DNA of 64,000 nucleotides from Actinomadura violacea (GCF_017573465.1 NZ_JAGEPF010000009.1:281804-345803); one strand, 5' to 3'. Counted from the first letter of the stretch, positions 34,799 through 45,003 are shown. Numbers and translations: made by a program. The notes: generated by a model from the letters alone, not told the origin.

Positions 34799-34999
34799 AT
34801 GAGCGAGACCGACGACCTGGAGCGCGAGCCGCTGCCCGAGGACGCCAACGAGGCCGACACCGCCGAGCAGCGGGCCGATCTCGACGAGGACGCCGAGGAG
34901 ACGACCGAGTGGGCGGCGCAGCTGCCGATGGACGTCAACGAGGCCGACGCCGCCGAGCAGCACCGCGAGATCCCGCTCGACGACGACGACTACCGGTGA
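34799..34999 (+). CDS. Small acidic protein with duplicated motif
   Basis: 66 residues, about one third Asp/Glu. The motif P-x-D-x-NEAD-x-AEQ occurs twice (PEDANEADTAEQ and PMDVNEADAAEQ), each followed by an acidic run. It is preceded by GAGGAGG. I do not know the family. It has no membrane segment or metal site and is probably disordered with two copies of a short linear motif for a partner. It lies 37 nt after the flavoprotein gene on the same strand and may be co-transcribed. Confidence 0.7.
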   Translation: MSETDDLEREPLPEDANEADTAEQRADLDEDAEETTEWAAQLPMDVNEADAAEQHREIPLDDDDYR

Positions 35000-35245
35000 A
35001 CGGCGGCGACCCCCGGCCCTAGGGGCGCCCGTACGGGCCGCCGGTCCGCGGCGTCCGTCCGGAGGGGCGGGCGCCGCGTCCGGCTGCGGCGGGCCGCCGC
35101 CGGAAATACACTGACCTGCGCGCGCGAGGAACGTCGGCGGTCTTTTGTTAGTGACCCACGAGGTTACCGGCGCGTAGACTGGTGGGATTGTTTCCCCGCG
35201 ACGGACACCCTCTACCGTCGCACGATCTGGTGATCGGAGAGTGTG

Positions 35246-35863
35246 GTGACGGCTACCCCGGACGCCCGCCCCCGCGGCACGCGACTGCCGCGGCTGGCGC
35301 GCCGCAGGCAACTGCTCGGCGCGGCCCAGGAGGTGTTCGTCGCGCAGGGGTACCACGCGGCGGCGATGGACGAGATCGCCGAGCGCGCCGGCGTCAGCAA
35401 GCCCGTGCTCTACCAGCACTTCCCGGGCAAGCTGGAGCTGTACCTGGCGCTGCTGGACGAGCACGCCGAGGCGCTGGTGAAGACCGTGCGCGACGCGCTG
35501 GAGTCCACCACCGACAACAAGCTGCGCGTGCAGGCGAGCATGCAGGCGTTCTACGACTTCGTCGCCGGCGACGGCGAGGCGTACCGGCTGGTCTTCGAGT
35601 CCGACCTGCGCAACGTCGCCCCCGTCCGGGCCCGCGTCGACCGCGCCAACCAGCAGTGCGCCGAGATGATCGCCCAGGTGATCGCCGAGGACACCGGCGC
35701 CGCCAGCGACGAGGCGCACCTGCTCGGCATGGGCCTGGTCGGGATGGCCGAGGTCAGCGCCCGGTTCTGGCTGTCGCAGCACCGCGCCATCCCCAAGGAC
35801 ACCGCCGAGAAGATCATCGCCCGCCTCGCCTGGCGCGGCATCTCCGGCTTCCCTGCGCTCTGA
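35246..35863 (+). CDS. TetR-family regulator (backbone, Rv3208-like)
   Basis: 205 residues. The helix-turn-helix sits at about 20-62 (MDEIAERAGVSKPVLYQHF), followed by a TetR_C domain ending RLAWRGISGFPAL. GTG 35246 is preferred over GTG 35243 because GGAGA is 5 nt away. Its position before DUF3107 and RhlE matches M. tuberculosis Rv3208. Targets are unknown; relatives are often linked to lipid metabolism genes. A short hairpin (35884-35899) follows the stop. Confidence 0.88.
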   Translation: MTATPDARPRGTRLPRLARRRQLLGAAQEVFVAQGYHAAAMDEIAERAGVSKPVLYQHFPGKLELYLALLDEHAEALVKTVRDALESTTDNKLRVQASMQAFYDFVAGDGEAYRLVFESDLRNVAPVRARVDRANQQCAEMIAQVIAEDTGAASDEAHLLGMGLVGMAEVSARFWLSQHRAIPKDTAEKIIARLAWRGISGFPAL

Positions 35864-35883
35864 TTGCATCGCCCTCGGCGGTC

Positions 35884-36008
35884 AGGCGCTAGAGCGCCTT
35901 CCCTTCAACGGGCGCTGCGTGCGATCGCTGCATCGCTCCGGCTCGCCCAGGGGCTCGCTGCGCGATCGGATTCTCGCTTCGCTCGAATCCGGCTTCGCTC
36001 GCGATCGC
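35884..36008. repeat. Intergenic repeat-rich region with GCGATCG words
   Basis: In the gap between TetR and DUF3107. It begins with a 7-bp hairpin (AGGCGCT-AG-AGCGCCT). GCGATCG occurs at 35921, 35962 and 36001, twice as the full palindrome GCGATCGC. GGATTC/GAATCC form an inverted repeat at 35968-35990, and CGCTTCGCTCG-like units recur. No protein is encoded. The base words differ from the surrounding coding DNA. Confidence 0.5.
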
Positions 36009-36129
36009 GACGGTTCGGGTCGGCGCGGGGCCGGGGCGGCGGGCTGATGTGGTCGCGTCGGTGATCGTGCGACCATCGTGAGAGACCGCCCGCCGGGCGG
36101 GGGTACGGGACGGACGAGGGGAGCAGCGC

Positions 36130-36363
36130 GTGCAGGTTCGCATCGGCGTGCAGAACGTGCCGAAGGAGATCGTCGTGGAGACCGACCAGTCCGCCGACGA
36201 GGTGCAGGAGGCCCTCGCCGGCGCGCTGGCCGAGCCGCGCGGGGTCTTCGTGCTGAAGGACCGGCGCTCGGGGCGGGTCGTCGTCCCGGCCGAGCGGGTC
36301 GGCTACCTGGAGATCGCCGAGGACGAGCGGCGCGGCGTGGGGTTCGGCTCCCAGTACGCGTGA
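36130..36363 (+). CDS. DUF3107 family protein
   Basis: 77 residues, the whole length of this actinobacterial family (TB9.4/Rv3208A): MQVRIGVQNVPKEIVVETDQ opening, then a helix and VVVPAERVGYLEIAEDE. It is predicted soluble alpha/beta; the function is not established. GTG start after GGGGAGCAGCGC. It keeps the family's usual place after the TetR gene and upstream of the RhlE gene, marking the conserved backbone. Confidence 0.92.
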   Translation: MQVRIGVQNVPKEIVVETDQSADEVQEALAGALAEPRGVFVLKDRRSGRVVVPAERVGYLEIAEDERRGVGFGSQYA

Positions 36364-36507
36364 CGGGCGGGCGCGGCGTGGCTTTGCCGCGACCGTACCC
36401 CGCTTGACCAGGTCTTTGTTTCATTCCGGCAGAACGGGCATACCGGTCTGCGACCACGGGCCCGGGAGTGACTGCGGGCCCACCGAAACGGAATGGACTG
36501 ATCTGAC

Positions 36508-36804
36508 ATGCTCTCGACGATCCTCTGGTTCATCATCGTCGGTGCCGTCATCGGGGCCCTGGCACGGCTCCTCGTTCCCGGCCGCAACCCGATCGGGATC
36601 CTCCTGACGATCGGGGTGGGCATCGTCGGCGCGATCGTCGGCGGGGTGATCGCCAGCGCGCTCGGCGCCGGCTCGATCATCGCGTTCGTCTTCGCGCTCG
36701 TGATCGCCGCGCTCTGCGTCGCCGGGCTCACCTCGGCGAACACCCGCGGCGGCGGGTGGCGGCGCGGCGGCTGGCGCGGCCGGCGCCGCAGCCGCACCTT
36801 CTGA
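36508..36804 (+). CDS. GlsB/YeaQ/YmgE family small membrane protein
   Basis: 98 residues with three hydrophobic helices. Gly-rich LWFIIVGAVIGALARLLVPG (about 6-25) is the family signature (transglycosylase-associated protein). The C-terminus (about 80-98) is an Arg/Gly-rich tail not present in minimal members, perhaps nucleic-acid or phospholipid binding. Members are general-stress membrane proteins of unknown mechanism. A hairpin terminator follows at 36818. Confidence 0.87.
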   Translation: MLSTILWFIIVGAVIGALARLLVPGRNPIGILLTIGVGIVGAIVGGVIASALGAGSIIAFVFALVIAALCVAGLTSANTRGGGWRRGGWRGRRRSRTF

Positions 36805-36817
36805 CCTGATCGGCGAC

Positions 36818-36845
36818 CGGCCCCCGCCCGTCCCGGCGGGGGCCG
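36818..36845. terminator. Hairpin terminator, 11-bp stem
   Basis: CGGCCCCCGCC (36818-36828) pairs with GGCGGGGGCCG (36835-36845), loop 6 nt. It lies between the convergent YeaQ-like and kinase genes. Confidence 0.7.
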
Positions 36846-36858
36846 TCCCGTGCCCGGG

Positions 36859-38733
36859 TCAGGGGGACGGCGCGGGGACGGGCGCCCCGGCCGCGCGGAA
36901 GACGTCCGGCCGGAGGTACCGGCCGAGGCGCCGGTACGGGACGCTGAACGCCCGGTACTCCCGTCCGCACGCCATGCTGTAGCCCATCCGCGACAGCGGC
37001 AGGTAGAAGTCGACGCCCTTGCGCGTCGGCATCGCGTGCACCGAGCCGTCCCTGATCAGGCCGGGGCTGACGTCTTCGGCGTCCGGCGGGACGGCGGCGT
37101 AGCGCCGCTGGTCCGGGTTCCAGAACGGGCCCTCGCACAGCGAGCCGCCTCCCGGGCCGTAGTCGGTGAGCAGTCGCGTGAAGGCATGGGTGGCGGCGGT
37201 GGTGAGCGCGTCGGCGCGGAACATGTCCTGGACGGGGACGGCGCGCCCCGTCCCGAGATCGACCGTCACGACCTGGACCAGCGCGGAGTTCCGGTTCAGG
37301 ACCGTCCCGTCGAAGCTGTACCGGACGGAGAGCAGTTTCGGGCCGGAGAGCCCGATGTCGTACCGCACATCGCCGGTGAAGGGCTTGGGCGGGTCGCTGG
37401 GGCCGGTGAAGGCGGACATGTCCGGGCCTGCCGTCCGCGACCAGGTCTCGGCGGGCTCCCTGATCACCGCGTTGACCTTCGCCTGGAGCGCCGCCGGAAG
37501 CCCGCTGACCTGGGGGTACTTCGCCGTCACGTGCGTCGTGGGGTGGTCGGTCGTCCGGGTGAACGAGACGGGCCGGACGTGCAGCGCCTGCGGCGAGGGC
37601 CGCGGCTTGGTCCCGGAGTTCGCCGCGTACACGCCGGCGCCACCCGCGGCGACCGCCGCCGCCGCGGCCACCGCCAGCGCGGCCTTGGCTCCGGCCGCCG
37701 CGAACAGCCCGCCGCCGGCCGCCGCACCGGCGCCCGCGCCTCCACCGGCCGCGGCCGCTCCGCCCGCCGCGGCACCGCCCGCCGCGGCGCCACCGGCCAC
37801 CGGCGCCAGCCCCGCCGCGGCCAGCGGGAACAGGGCCGCGAACGCCACCGCCGCACCCGCGAGGGCGCGCACGCCCCGGCTCTCCCAGCCGGGCCCGTAC
37901 GCCGCGGCGGCCGCCGCCTCCAGCTCGGCGGCGAACGCGGCGGCGCCCGGCGGCCGCTCGTCCGGGGACTTGGCCATTCCCCGCGCGAGCAGGTCGCGCA
38001 GCCCCTCGGGGACCCGGTCGACCGGGACGTCGCCGCGCAGATGGCCGCCCATGAGCGCCGCCAGGTCCCCGGAGAACGGCCGCGCACCGGTCACGCACTC
38101 GAAGAACACGCAGGTCGCGGCGTACACGTCGGTGGCCGGCGAGGCGGGCCGCCGCTCCCACTGCTCGGGCGCCATGTAGGCGGGCGTCCCGGCCCCGGCG
38201 CCGTCCCCGGTGACGGTCGCGACCCCGAAGTCGATCAGCTTGCTCAGCCCGTCCGCCCGGACGACGACGTTGGCGGGCTTGTAGTCGCGGTGCACCACGC
38301 CCGCCGCGTGGGCCGCCGCGAGCCCGCGCAGCGAGCCTTTCAGCACGGTGAGCGCCGCCTCCGGCTCCAGCGCGCCGTGCTCGGCCAGGATCCGCCGGAG
38401 CGACACCCCGTCCACGGCCTCCATCACCAGCGCGGCCCCGCGCGCGGCGCTGACGAACCGGTAGAGCCGGACGACGTGCGGATCGTCCACCCGCCCGAGC
38501 ATCACCGCCTCGGCGCGCAGCCGCTCGATCGCCTCGCCGTCGCCGTCCCGGCGGACCAGGTACTTGATCGCGACGGGCGCGCCGACCGCGGCGTGCCGCG
38601 CCAGCACCACCCGGCCCTGCGCGCCGGAGCCCAGCTCCCGCACCTCGGTGAAGCCCTCGACGCGCCATGGCGGCGGCTCTGCGGCGGATGATGGCGCGGC
38701 GGACGGTTCGGCGGCGGCGGACGGTTCGGTCAC
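36859..38733 (-). CDS. Membrane Ser/Thr protein kinase with exported C-terminal domain
   Basis: 624 residues from the GTG at 38733. The kinase domain (about 25-275) has the Gly loop ELGSGAQGRVVLA, ATP Lys in VAIKYL, catalytic VHRDYKPANV, LIDFGVA and GTPAYMAPEQW. Then comes an unusual 120-residue Ala/Gly-rich hydrophobic stretch (about 285-385, several predicted helices) and an exported domain (about 400-620) resembling DUF3298/RsiV-like domains (VRYSFDGTVLN, TVDLGTGRAV). HRDYKP replaces the commoner HRDLKP. It probably senses an external ligand or cell-wall state. A TTG at 38742 is a weaker start. Confidence 0.88.
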   Translation of the reverse strand: MTEPSAAAEPSAAPSSAAEPPPWRVEGFTEVRELGSGAQGRVVLARHAAVGAPVAIKYLVRRDGDGEAIERLRAEAVMLGRVDDPHVVRLYRFVSAARGAALVMEAVDGVSLRRILAEHGALEPEAALTVLKGSLRGLAAAHAAGVVHRDYKPANVVVRADGLSKLIDFGVATVTGDGAGAGTPAYMAPEQWERRPASPATDVYAATCVFFECVTGARPFSGDLAALMGGHLRGDVPVDRVPEGLRDLLARGMAKSPDERPPGAAAFAAELEAAAAAAYGPGWESRGVRALAGAAVAFAALFPLAAAGLAPVAGGAAAGGAAAGGAAAAGGGAGAGAAAGGGLFAAAGAKAALAVAAAAAVAAGGAGVYAANSGTKPRPSPQALHVRPVSFTRTTDHPTTHVTAKYPQVSGLPAALQAKVNAVIREPAETWSRTAGPDMSAFTGPSDPPKPFTGDVRYDIGLSGPKLLSVRYSFDGTVLNRNSALVQVVTVDLGTGRAVPVQDMFRADALTTAATHAFTRLLTDYGPGGGSLCEGPFWNPDQRRYAAVPPDAEDVSPGLIRDGSVHAMPTRKGVDFYLPLSRMGYSMACGREYRAFSVPYRRLGRYLRPDVFRAAGAPVPAPSP

Positions 38734-39238
38734 GCCCCACAATCTGCGGCACGGCGCGCCGCCCCGGCAACCGGTGATCGTCCGCGGCCGCCGGTGTCCG
38801 GATGTGGCCGCGGGGGCGGCGGCGCGCGGCGGTCCGTCCGGGCCCGTTCCACGCTGCGGATCGGCGCTGGCGGGCGGGGATGGAATAGACGAAAACGCGG
38901 AAACGTTGGGTCCAGTGATCGGCTATTGGTGTATGCAACTGACGGTCGGTACACTGCGTGGCGGAGTGTGACCGCACGCAGCCACAGCGAGTGACTGCTT
39001 TCAACCCCTGACTGCGGTCGCCGAGAAATTTTGATTGACGGCTGGTCCCTCCCGCGCGAGCGCGCGGCCACAGGAAGCGATCGGCGGGCGCGCCAGGACG
39101 GCGAAGACCTGCCGGCGGCCACTGTGACCTCGATCGAGAGCGCCCCTGACGGGCCCGCCCACCGGCATCCGGCCGACGTGGGCGCCGAGCCGCGCCGCAC
39201 CGGGGAGCGAGGACCCCGCATATTGGAGGCTGAAAGCC
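38734..39238. other. 505-nt intergenic region, probable long leader of rhlE
   Basis: It separates the divergent kinase and RhlE genes. It contains a promoter-like pair at 38926-38955 and then about 280 nt up to the CTG start. A 74-codon frame (39031-39255, TTG start) has no recognisable homology and is probably not translated. No tRNA or known riboswitch was seen. Confidence 0.5.
38926..38955 (+). promoter_or_regulatory. Candidate sigma-A-type promoter for rhlE
   Basis: TTGGTG and TACACT separated by 18 nt in a locally AT-richer patch. The predicted start point near 38962 would give a leader of about 275 nt. Confidence 0.4.
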
Positions 39239-40747
<1,509 letters not shown>

Positions 40748-40758
40748 CGACCACGCCG

Positions 40759-40793
40759 ACCGCGAGACACGGCCCGCCCCGTGCTCTCGCGGT
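40759..40793 (+). terminator. rhlE terminator hairpin with one bulge
   Basis: ACCGCGAGACACGG pairs with CCGTGCTCTCGCGGT (one bulged C), loop 6 nt, followed by TGT. It lies between the convergent rhlE and GDPD genes. Confidence 0.65.
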
Positions 40794-40864
40794 TGTCCGT
40801 CTCCGGCCGCGCAAAGCGGCCGGTCAGGGGGAAGCGCCGCAGGCCTCAGACGTCGCGATCGCGA

Positions 40865-41551
40865 TCAAGCACCGTCCCGCATGCCGAGGGCGGTCGTCGG
40901 ATGGTCGGTGACCAGGACCGCGACGCGGGGGTCGCCGAGGAAGCGGCGCATCAGCGGCTCCGCGTTGACCGTCCAGATCATCGCGGGGATCCCGGCGCGG
41001 CCGCACTGGCGCAGCACCCCGACCCGGGCGAGCCGGTGGTTCAGCGCGACCATGTCGGCGCCGGCGCGGCGGATCTGCCGCAGCGGCGCCAGATCCCGCG
41101 CGACGCCCGGTTCCCACAGGTTGCGGCCCACCGACAGGGCCGTCCGGGTCCGCGGGAACGTCCTCTTGATCTCTACCAGCGAGGACACCTCGCGGGTCGT
41201 CACGACGAACCGGCCCGGCCCGAACGCCTCGATCGCGAGCGCGACGGTCTCGTGCTCGCAGCCGCGCTCCTTCAGGTCCAGGTGGCCCTGCGCGCCCGCC
41301 GTGGCGATGATCTCCATGGCCTCGTCGACCAGCGGCAGCGGGCGCGGCGACAGCTCCCTGGCCCGCCGGTAGGACAGCCGCGCCAGCGGCACCCCGCCGA
41401 TCTCCCGGTCGTGGTGGACGACGAGCCGTCCGTCCCCGGTGCGCCGGACGTCGATCTCGACGTACTCGGCCCCCGATCCGACCGCGTCCCGCAGGCCGTC
41501 CAGGCCCGCCTCGTCCCGTCGATGCGCCGAGACCGCCGGCTTCGCTCGCAC
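40865..41551 (-). CDS. Glycerophosphodiester phosphodiesterase (GDPD) family protein
   Basis: 228 residues, TIM-barrel GDPD. Catalytic elements: His-Arg in SAHRRDEAG (about 9-13), metal Glu/Asp in EYVEIDVRRT (about 30-38), His-Asp in VVHHDREIG (about 44) and the later HLDLKE (about 91). The usual HRG reads HRR, a modest change. There is no signal peptide, so it acts on intracellular glycerophosphodiesters or a related phosphodiester. The GTG start at 41551 diverges from the alpha/beta hydrolase gene with only 70 nt between. Confidence 0.87.
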   Translation of the reverse strand: MRAKPAVSAHRRDEAGLDGLRDAVGSGAEYVEIDVRRTGDGRLVVHHDREIGGVPLARLSYRRARELSPRPLPLVDEAMEIIATAGAQGHLDLKERGCEHETVALAIEAFGPGRFVVTTREVSSLVEIKRTFPRTRTALSVGRNLWEPGVARDLAPLRQIRRAGADMVALNHRLARVGVLRQCGRAGIPAMIWTVNAEPLMRRFLGDPRVAVLVTDHPTTALGMRDGA

Positions 41552-41621
41552 GCTGCGACGCTACCACCGCGGGGTTTCGCGGCGGTGGCCGGCGGATGCC
41601 CGGTTGGTATGGTGGCACTCC

Positions 41622-42500
41622 GTGAGTACGCCCCGGTTCCTGACCCTGCCCCCCGGCGTGAGCCGGACGACCGTCGAGACGTCCCGCGGCCCCTTCGCCG
41701 CGCTGGAGGCGCTCCCGGGGTCGCGGGTGCCCGAGCGGTGTCCCGCCCTCCTCGTGCCGGGCCTGACCGGCAGCAAGGAGGACTTCCTCGCGATGCTGCC
41801 GACGCTCGCCTCGTCCGGCCGCCGCGTCGTCGCGATCGACATGCGCGGGCAGCACCAGACGCCGGGGCCGGACGACCCGGACGCCTACGGCCGCGCGGCC
41901 CTCGGCGACGACCTCGCCGGCCTGCTGGAGGCGCTCGGCCCCGACCCGGTGCACCTGGTCGGGCACTCGTTCGGCGGGCTGGTGGCGCGGGAGGCGGTGC
42001 TGGCGGGGCCGGAGCGCCCGGCGTCGCTGACGCTGATGAGCTCCGGGCCGTCCGCCGTCACGGGGAACTCCGCCGACAAGGCGCGCGCGCTGAAGGACGC
42101 GATCCCCGAGCTGGGGATGGCCGCGATCTGGAGCATCGGCCTGGAGCCCGACTATGTCGCGGGCGGCGTCCAGGAGGAGATCCTGGCGTTCCTGAAGGAC
42201 CGGACGCTCGGCAACTCCGAGGCGGGCCTGATCGGGATGTCCCGCGAGATCCTCACCGCGCCCGACCGCGTCGACGAGCTCGCCAAGCACTGCGGCGACA
42301 CGGGTCTGCGCACCCTCGTCCTGTACGGCGAGGACGACGACGTGTGGGACCCGCGCGTCCAGGCGGAGATGGCGGAGCGGCTGAACGCGGCCCGGGTCGT
42401 GATCCCGAGCGCGGCGCACTCCCCCGCCTGGGAGGCGCCGGAGACGACCGCGGCCGCCCTCAGCGACTTCTGGAACCAGGCCGAGCACACCCTGAAGTGA
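41622..42500 (+). CDS. Alpha/beta hydrolase
   Basis: 292 residues. Nucleophile elbow GHSFGG near residue 114, acid in LYGEDDDVWDP (about 240) and His in SAAHSPAWE (about 266) form the catalytic triad; VPGLTGSKEDFL near residue 47 supplies the oxyanion hole. It has a lid-like segment of about 130-225. It is a cytoplasmic esterase or related hydrolase of unknown substrate. The GTG start gives VSTPRFLTLPPG. No operon partner is obvious; the next gene begins 61 nt away. Confidence 0.88.
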   Translation: MSTPRFLTLPPGVSRTTVETSRGPFAALEALPGSRVPERCPALLVPGLTGSKEDFLAMLPTLASSGRRVVAIDMRGQHQTPGPDDPDAYGRAALGDDLAGLLEALGPDPVHLVGHSFGGLVAREAVLAGPERPASLTLMSSGPSAVTGNSADKARALKDAIPELGMAAIWSIGLEPDYVAGGVQEEILAFLKDRTLGNSEAGLIGMSREILTAPDRVDELAKHCGDTGLRTLVLYGEDDDVWDPRVQAEMAERLNAARVVIPSAAHSPAWEAPETTAAALSDFWNQAEHTLK

Positions 42501-42561
42501 CGGTCACGTTCGGCGACGGAAAAGGCACGCACCGGAACCGGCCTGCTCCTACCCTGGGGGC

Positions 42562-43404
42562 ATGCCGGTGGATTACCGAGCCCCGAACATCAACGCGCGC
42601 AGCCTCGGGCAGCAGCTGCGGAAGATCCGGGAGCTCCTCGAGCTGTCCTACCCCGACGCGGCCGCCCTGCTCGGCCGCGACGCCGACTGGCTCGCCCGCG
42701 TCGAGACGGGCTTCGGCGACGCCACCCCCGAGCAGGTCGGCGCGATGCTCGACGCCTACGGCGCGCCCGACCGGGTCCGCGCGGTCCTGGTCGACCTCGC
42801 GGGCCGTCCCGCCGGTCCGCCGTGGCTGGCGCGGCACGTCGGCCGGCTGAAGGCCCTCGTCCGCGACATCTACACCGTCGAGTCGGAGTCCCCGTACGTC
42901 CACACGTTCGGCATCGCCCGGATGCCGGAGCTGGTCTGGTGCGAGGAGTACGCCCGCATGGTCTTCGGGCACCGCGCCCCGGGCGTGGATCCCGACGAGG
43001 AGTGGGACCTGCTCCGCAACCGCCAGGAGCACCGCGCCGGCGGCGAGCCCCGCACCCTCGACGTGATCATCGACGGCTACATGCTCGACTACTCCGGCCC
43101 CCGCCCGGACGTCCTGCACGCCCAGGTCGCGCACCTGCTCGACCTCGCCGCCGGCGCCCGCACGACCGTCCGCGTCGTCCCCATGGGCATCGGCGCCTAC
43201 CCGGGCCTGCACGGCGCCTTCGACGTCCTGGAGTTCCCCGGCGTCACGGAGCGCATCTCCCTCGTCCACACCGCCCTCGGCATCGACGCCGCCCAGGCCG
43301 ACCTGTGGGACACCTGGAAACTCGTCGAGGAAAAGGCCCTGCCCCCCGCCCCTTCCCGCACCCTCCTCGAAGAGACCCGCACCACCCTCGCCGAACTCGG
43401 CTGA
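42562..43404 (+). CDS. XRE-family regulator with DUF5753 domain
   Basis: 280 residues. The N-terminal lambda-repressor-type helix-turn-helix is at about 14-65 (LGQQLRKIRELLELSYPDAA), and DUF5753 at about 95-270 contains ARMPELVWCEEYARM and GPRPDVLHAQVAHLLDL. Very many such proteins occur in Streptomyces and relatives, usually beside a DUF397 gene; here no DUF397 gene is found. They act in developmental and antibiotic control in a few studied cases. The first helix diverges from the typical VxxLRRxREAAGLS pattern, so DNA binding may differ. Confidence 0.9.
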   Translation: MPVDYRAPNINARSLGQQLRKIRELLELSYPDAAALLGRDADWLARVETGFGDATPEQVGAMLDAYGAPDRVRAVLVDLAGRPAGPPWLARHVGRLKALVRDIYTVESESPYVHTFGIARMPELVWCEEYARMVFGHRAPGVDPDEEWDLLRNRQEHRAGGEPRTLDVIIDGYMLDYSGPRPDVLHAQVAHLLDLAAGARTTVRVVPMGIGAYPGLHGAFDVLEFPGVTERISLVHTALGIDAAQADLWDTWKLVEEKALPPAPSRTLLEETRTTLAELG

Positions 43405-43437
43405 GAGGACGGCACTCGGCGCCGTCATACTCGGGGG

Positions 43438-44031
43438 ATGGGGAAGAGTTATGAGCGTATTGAGGGCAGGTTGCGGGCGTTCATCGAGGCGCAGCGCATC
43501 TTCTTCACCGCGACGGCGCCGCTGGACGGGGACGGGACCGTCAACCTGTCGCCGAAGGGGCTGACCGGGTCGTTCGCGGTGCTCGACGAGCTGACGCTGG
43601 CCTACCTCGACTTCGCCGGGAGCAACGCCGAGACGATCGCCCACCTGCGGGAGAACGGCCGGATCACGCTGATGTGGTGCGCGTTCGAGGGTCCGCCGAA
43701 CATCGTGCGGGTGCACGGGCGGGGCGAGCCGGTGTTCCGGGACGACCCGCGCTGGGACGGGCTGATGCGGCATTTCCCGGACATCGACGTGACCGTGCAC
43801 GGGCTGCGCGCGATCATCGTCGTCAGGGCCGAGAAGATCCGCGACACCTGCGGGTACGCGGTCCCGTTCATGACGTACGAGGAGGACCGCCCGCTGCACG
43901 CGTCGCGGTTCGCGCGGGAGGACGACGAGTCGCTCGACGCGTACTTCCACAAGAAGGAGCACGTCGCGACCAGCATCGATGGCCTGCCGGGCCTGCCCCT
44001 CCCGCTGCCGCCGCTCCCGCCGAGCGCGTGA
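43438..44031 (+). CDS. Pyridoxamine 5'-phosphate oxidase-family flavin-binding protein
   Basis: 197 residues, split-barrel fold. FIEAQRIFFTATAPLDGDG (about 14-32) and NLSPKGLTG (about 37) are typical of the PPOx-like subgroup with NADPH- or F420-linked activities; TLMWCAFEGPPNIVRVHGRG is the core strand pair. True PdxH residues are not evident, so a flavin- or F420-dependent oxidoreductase is likelier than a B6 enzyme. ATG start. It is convergent with the CU044_5270-type gene, with a 12-bp hairpin between. Confidence 0.85.
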   Translation: MGKSYERIEGRLRAFIEAQRIFFTATAPLDGDGTVNLSPKGLTGSFAVLDELTLAYLDFAGSNAETIAHLRENGRITLMWCAFEGPPNIVRVHGRGEPVFRDDPRWDGLMRHFPDIDVTVHGLRAIIVVRAEKIRDTCGYAVPFMTYEEDRPLHASRFAREDDESLDAYFHKKEHVATSIDGLPGLPLPLPPLPPSA

Positions 44032-44059
44032 CCCCGCCCGGCCGGCGGGCCGGGCGGGG
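44032..44059. terminator. Bidirectional hairpin terminator, 12-bp stem
   Basis: CCCCGCCCGGCC (44032-44043) pairs with GGCCGGGCGGGG (44048-44059), loop GGCG, directly after the PPOx-like stop and before the convergent gene's stop. Confidence 0.72.
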
Positions 44060-44061
44060 GC

Positions 44062-45003
44062 TCACGGGCGTTGGAGGGGCCGGGGGACGACGGCCGTGAC
44101 CAGCAGGGCCGAGAGGTCGGTCTCGGATCCGTCCCCCATGTCCTGCACCGCCTTGGCGCCGAGGTAGCGGTACGTGCCGGGGGCCAGGATGATCTCCACG
44201 CGGCCCGGGAACCGCGCATCGCCGAAGGGCCGGGCCAGCGCGATCCCCGTCCGTCCGAGAGCGTCCTTCTCGCCGCGGGCGACGTCGACGCCGGGGATCG
44301 TCGCGAGCGTCTCGAACAGCGCCGCCCGCAGCTCGGGCGGGAGCGTCATGCGCAGCAGGCGCCCGATGCGGTCGAAGACGCGCTCGTCGCGGGAGCCCCC
44401 GTCGCCCGGGTTCTGGCCCCGGTCGTGGGCGGCGTCGGAGTACAGCCGCCCGCGGAGCGCGGCCGGGTCGACCGGCAGGGTGCGGACGTCGGCGTGCGGG
44501 CGGTGGTCGTCGGCGCCGTCCGCGGGCAGCGGGGGGCCCTTCGGGTGGTCCTTGGGATCGCAGCGGCCACCGGCCCGCTCCGGGTATCCCTCGCCCGCCG
44601 CCAGGGAGCCGTCCCGCCGGAACCAGGTCTCCGCGCACTGCCTGGTGTCCGGCCCGGTGCCCGTGCCGACGACCAGTTCCCTGGTGTAGCTGTACGCGCC
44701 CGTCCTGACCGGCGGCGCGCTGCGGGCGGTGGCCGCGGCGTCGCGCAGCACCTCGGCGGCGGCGGCCGTGGCGGACCCGTGGCCGTCCGGCGCGACGACC
44801 TGCGCGATCGTGATCGCGGCGGCGCCGGCCACCGCGGCGGCCCCGGCGAGCAGGCCCATGGCCGCCGGTTTCGGGAGGCGCGGCCGCCGGCGGCGGGCGG
44901 GGCGCGCGGCGGCGGTGAGCCGGTCGCGTCCCGCTTGCAGGGCGGCGTCCGTGGGCGGCGCGACGTCCGGCCCGGCCGCGCGCAGCATCGCCATCTCATC
45001 CAT
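44062..45003 (-). CDS. CU044_5270-type membrane-anchored protein, sigma-factor partner
   Basis: 313 residues: cytoplasmic N-terminus (about 1-45, with the Arg-rich RRRRPRLPK stop-transfer), one membrane helix at about 47-68 and an exported domain with TGAYSYTRELVVGTG and LRMTLPPELRAALFETLATI. This pattern is the actinomycete family labelled CU044_5270. These proteins are encoded next to ECF sigma factors and are candidate anti-sigma or accessory proteins, though a classical zinc anti-sigma motif is absent. The start overlaps the sigma gene end by 8 nt. Confidence 0.8.
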   Translation of the reverse strand: MDEMAMLRAAGPDVAPPTDAALQAGRDRLTAAARPARRRRPRLPKPAAMGLLAGAAAVAGAAAITIAQVVAPDGHGSATAAAAEVLRDAAATARSAPPVRTGAYSYTRELVVGTGTGPDTRQCAETWFRRDGSLAAGEGYPERAGGRCDPKDHPKGPPLPADGADDHRPHADVRTLPVDPAALRGRLYSDAAHDRGQNPGDGGSRDERVFDRIGRLLRMTLPPELRAALFETLATIPGVDVARGEKDALGRTGIALARPFGDARFPGRVEIILAPGTYRYLGAKAVQDMGDGSETDLSALLVTAVVPRPLQRP

